Origin: Acetobacteraceae bacterium
Lineage (GTDB): Bacteria > Pseudomonadota > Alphaproteobacteria > Acetobacterales > Acetobacteraceae
Reading direction: 5' to 3'
DNA: 46,647 bases
NCBI GenBank assembly: GCA_030037665.1
Contig: JASHQG010000097.1
Coordinates: 1 to 46,647, forward strand
Shown one piece after another: positions 45,580-46,647 of this stretch (the stretch's first letter is position 1; each line of letters begins with the position of its first letter). The notes under the pieces are model-generated. The model was given only the letters and a program-made list of their open reading frames with translations. It was not told the DNA's origin and searched no databases. A program made the translations under genes and the position numbers.

Positions 45580-46587
45580 TCAGCCCATGCCCGCCTGCCG
45601 CCGCTTCTGCAGGTTGTCGATATAGACAACGAAAGCGATCAGGAGACCTTCGATCACCATCTGCCAAAACGAGTTTATCCCGAGCAGATTGGCCCCGTTG
45701 CCAAGGGTGGTGAACAGCAACGCGCCGACGAAGCAGCCGAGGATCGTGCCCCGCCCGCCGAACAGGCTCGCGCCACCGACGACGGCTGCAGCGATCGCTT
45801 CTAACTCGGAACCCGTCGCGGCCGTGGGGCTGCCCATCGACAAGCGCGCGACCAGCAGCAGACCGGATATTGTCGCAAACAACGCGGCGAGGGCGTAGGC
45901 AACCGTCGTCACGTGGGTGACGCGGATGCCGACGCGCCGTGCGGCCTCGGCGTTACTGCCGATCGCATACATATAGCGCCCGAGGCGCGTGTAGGTCAGC
46001 AGGAAGTGTGCGCTGAATCCCAGCGCCGCCATCAGAAGAAACAGCGTCGGCACATGCGCGACGTCGGACAGGGCGAACCGCTGCAGTCCCTCCGGCATGC
46101 CGGCGATGGTCATACCGCCGGATAGCAGCAGTGCGAGGCCTCGATAACCTTGCAGTCCGGCGAGCGTGACAATGAATGGCGGGATGCCAAGCCGGTCGGT
46201 TGCCCAGCCATTGATCACGCCGATCAAGAGCCCCATCGCGACCGTTGCGGCCAAAGCCGGAACAAGTCCCAGGCCAGCATTTGCGATGAGCATGCTGAAC
46301 ACGACACCGCTCAGTCCCGCGACGGAACCGACCGAAAGGTCGATGCCGGCAAGGATGATAGGGAACAGCGAACCGAACGCCAGGATGGCGTCTATGGAGA
46401 CCTGGCGCAGAATGTTGGCAATGTTGCCTTCGGTCCAGAAATAGGGCGAGACGACCGACAACAGCACCCACACCAGGATGGTCAGCGCCAGGACATAAGT
46501 CTCCAAGGGAAGCCGATGCTGCAGCTCCGTCAGCAGCGAGCTCCTCTCCTCTTCGTCCACGCCTCTGCTGACGATGCCCTGGCTCAT
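45580..46587 (-). CDS. Sugar (ribose/inositol-type) ABC transporter permease
   Basis: NILRQVSIDAILAFGSLFPIILAGIDLSVGSVAGLSGVVFSML; AIAAAVVGGASLFGGRGTILGCFVGALLFTTLGNGANLLG. Confidence 0.93.
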   Translation of the reverse strand: MSQGIVSRGVDEEERSSLLTELQHRLPLETYVLALTILVWVLLSVVSPYFWTEGNIANILRQVSIDAILAFGSLFPIILAGIDLSVGSVAGLSGVVFSMLIANAGLGLVPALAATVAMGLLIGVINGWATDRLGIPPFIVTLAGLQGYRGLALLLSGGMTIAGMPEGLQRFALSDVAHVPTLFLLMAALGFSAHFLLTYTRLGRYMYAIGSNAEAARRVGIRVTHVTTVAYALAALFATISGLLLVARLSMGSPTAATGSELEAIAAAVVGGASLFGGRGTILGCFVGALLFTTLGNGANLLGINSFWQMVIEGLLIAFVVYIDNLQKRRQAGMG

Positions 46588-46647
46588 GCTCCATGCGACC
46601 CGGCTGTTGTTGCGGGTTCTCCACCCGCCCGAAGACCGACTTTCCCC

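Overview
The window is a GC-rich, probably alphaproteobacterial (Acetobacteraceae-like, inferred only from gene content) chromosomal segment. It is mostly ordinary metabolic and housekeeping genes with some accessory material. Recognisable genes include: an edge-truncated class II Fic protein; tRNA-Leu(UAA); a D-2-hydroxyacid dehydrogenase; an Fe-alcohol dehydrogenase; an LVIVD-repeat protein; an APC permease bracketed by two decayed IS5-family remnants; a retropepsin-like protein; a class III CoA-transferase; an enoyl-CoA hydratase; a CoA-binding/O-acetylhomoserine sulfhydrylase fusion; a diacylglycerol-kinase / PlcP-like phosphoesterase / Agt-like glycosyltransferase cluster; rnhB; a PA0069-type radical SAM protein; DUF2852 and CHRD proteins; clpS; two ketopantoate-reductase paralogs; a dihydroorotase; a yfgM-like/bamB/der block; a GluR0-like receptor channel; a TcuA-like dehydrogenase; tRNA-Val(CAC); and an inositol catabolism cluster (iolE, iolD, iolG, ABC permease) at the right edge. 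I saw no CRISPR array, prophage or rRNA. The observations most worth follow-up are: (1) the dgk/plcP/agt-like lipid-remodelling cluster with a PHO-box-like direct repeat in its divergent intergenic region; (2) the CoA-binding/sulfhydrylase fusion ORF; (3) the prokaryotic ionotropic glutamate receptor-like channel; (4) the Fic gene with an adjacent 12-bp perfect inverted repeat; (5) a 21-bp operator-like palindrome overlapping a near-consensus promoter upstream of the DUF2852 gene. I cannot show that any of these is an undescribed system from sequence reading alone.
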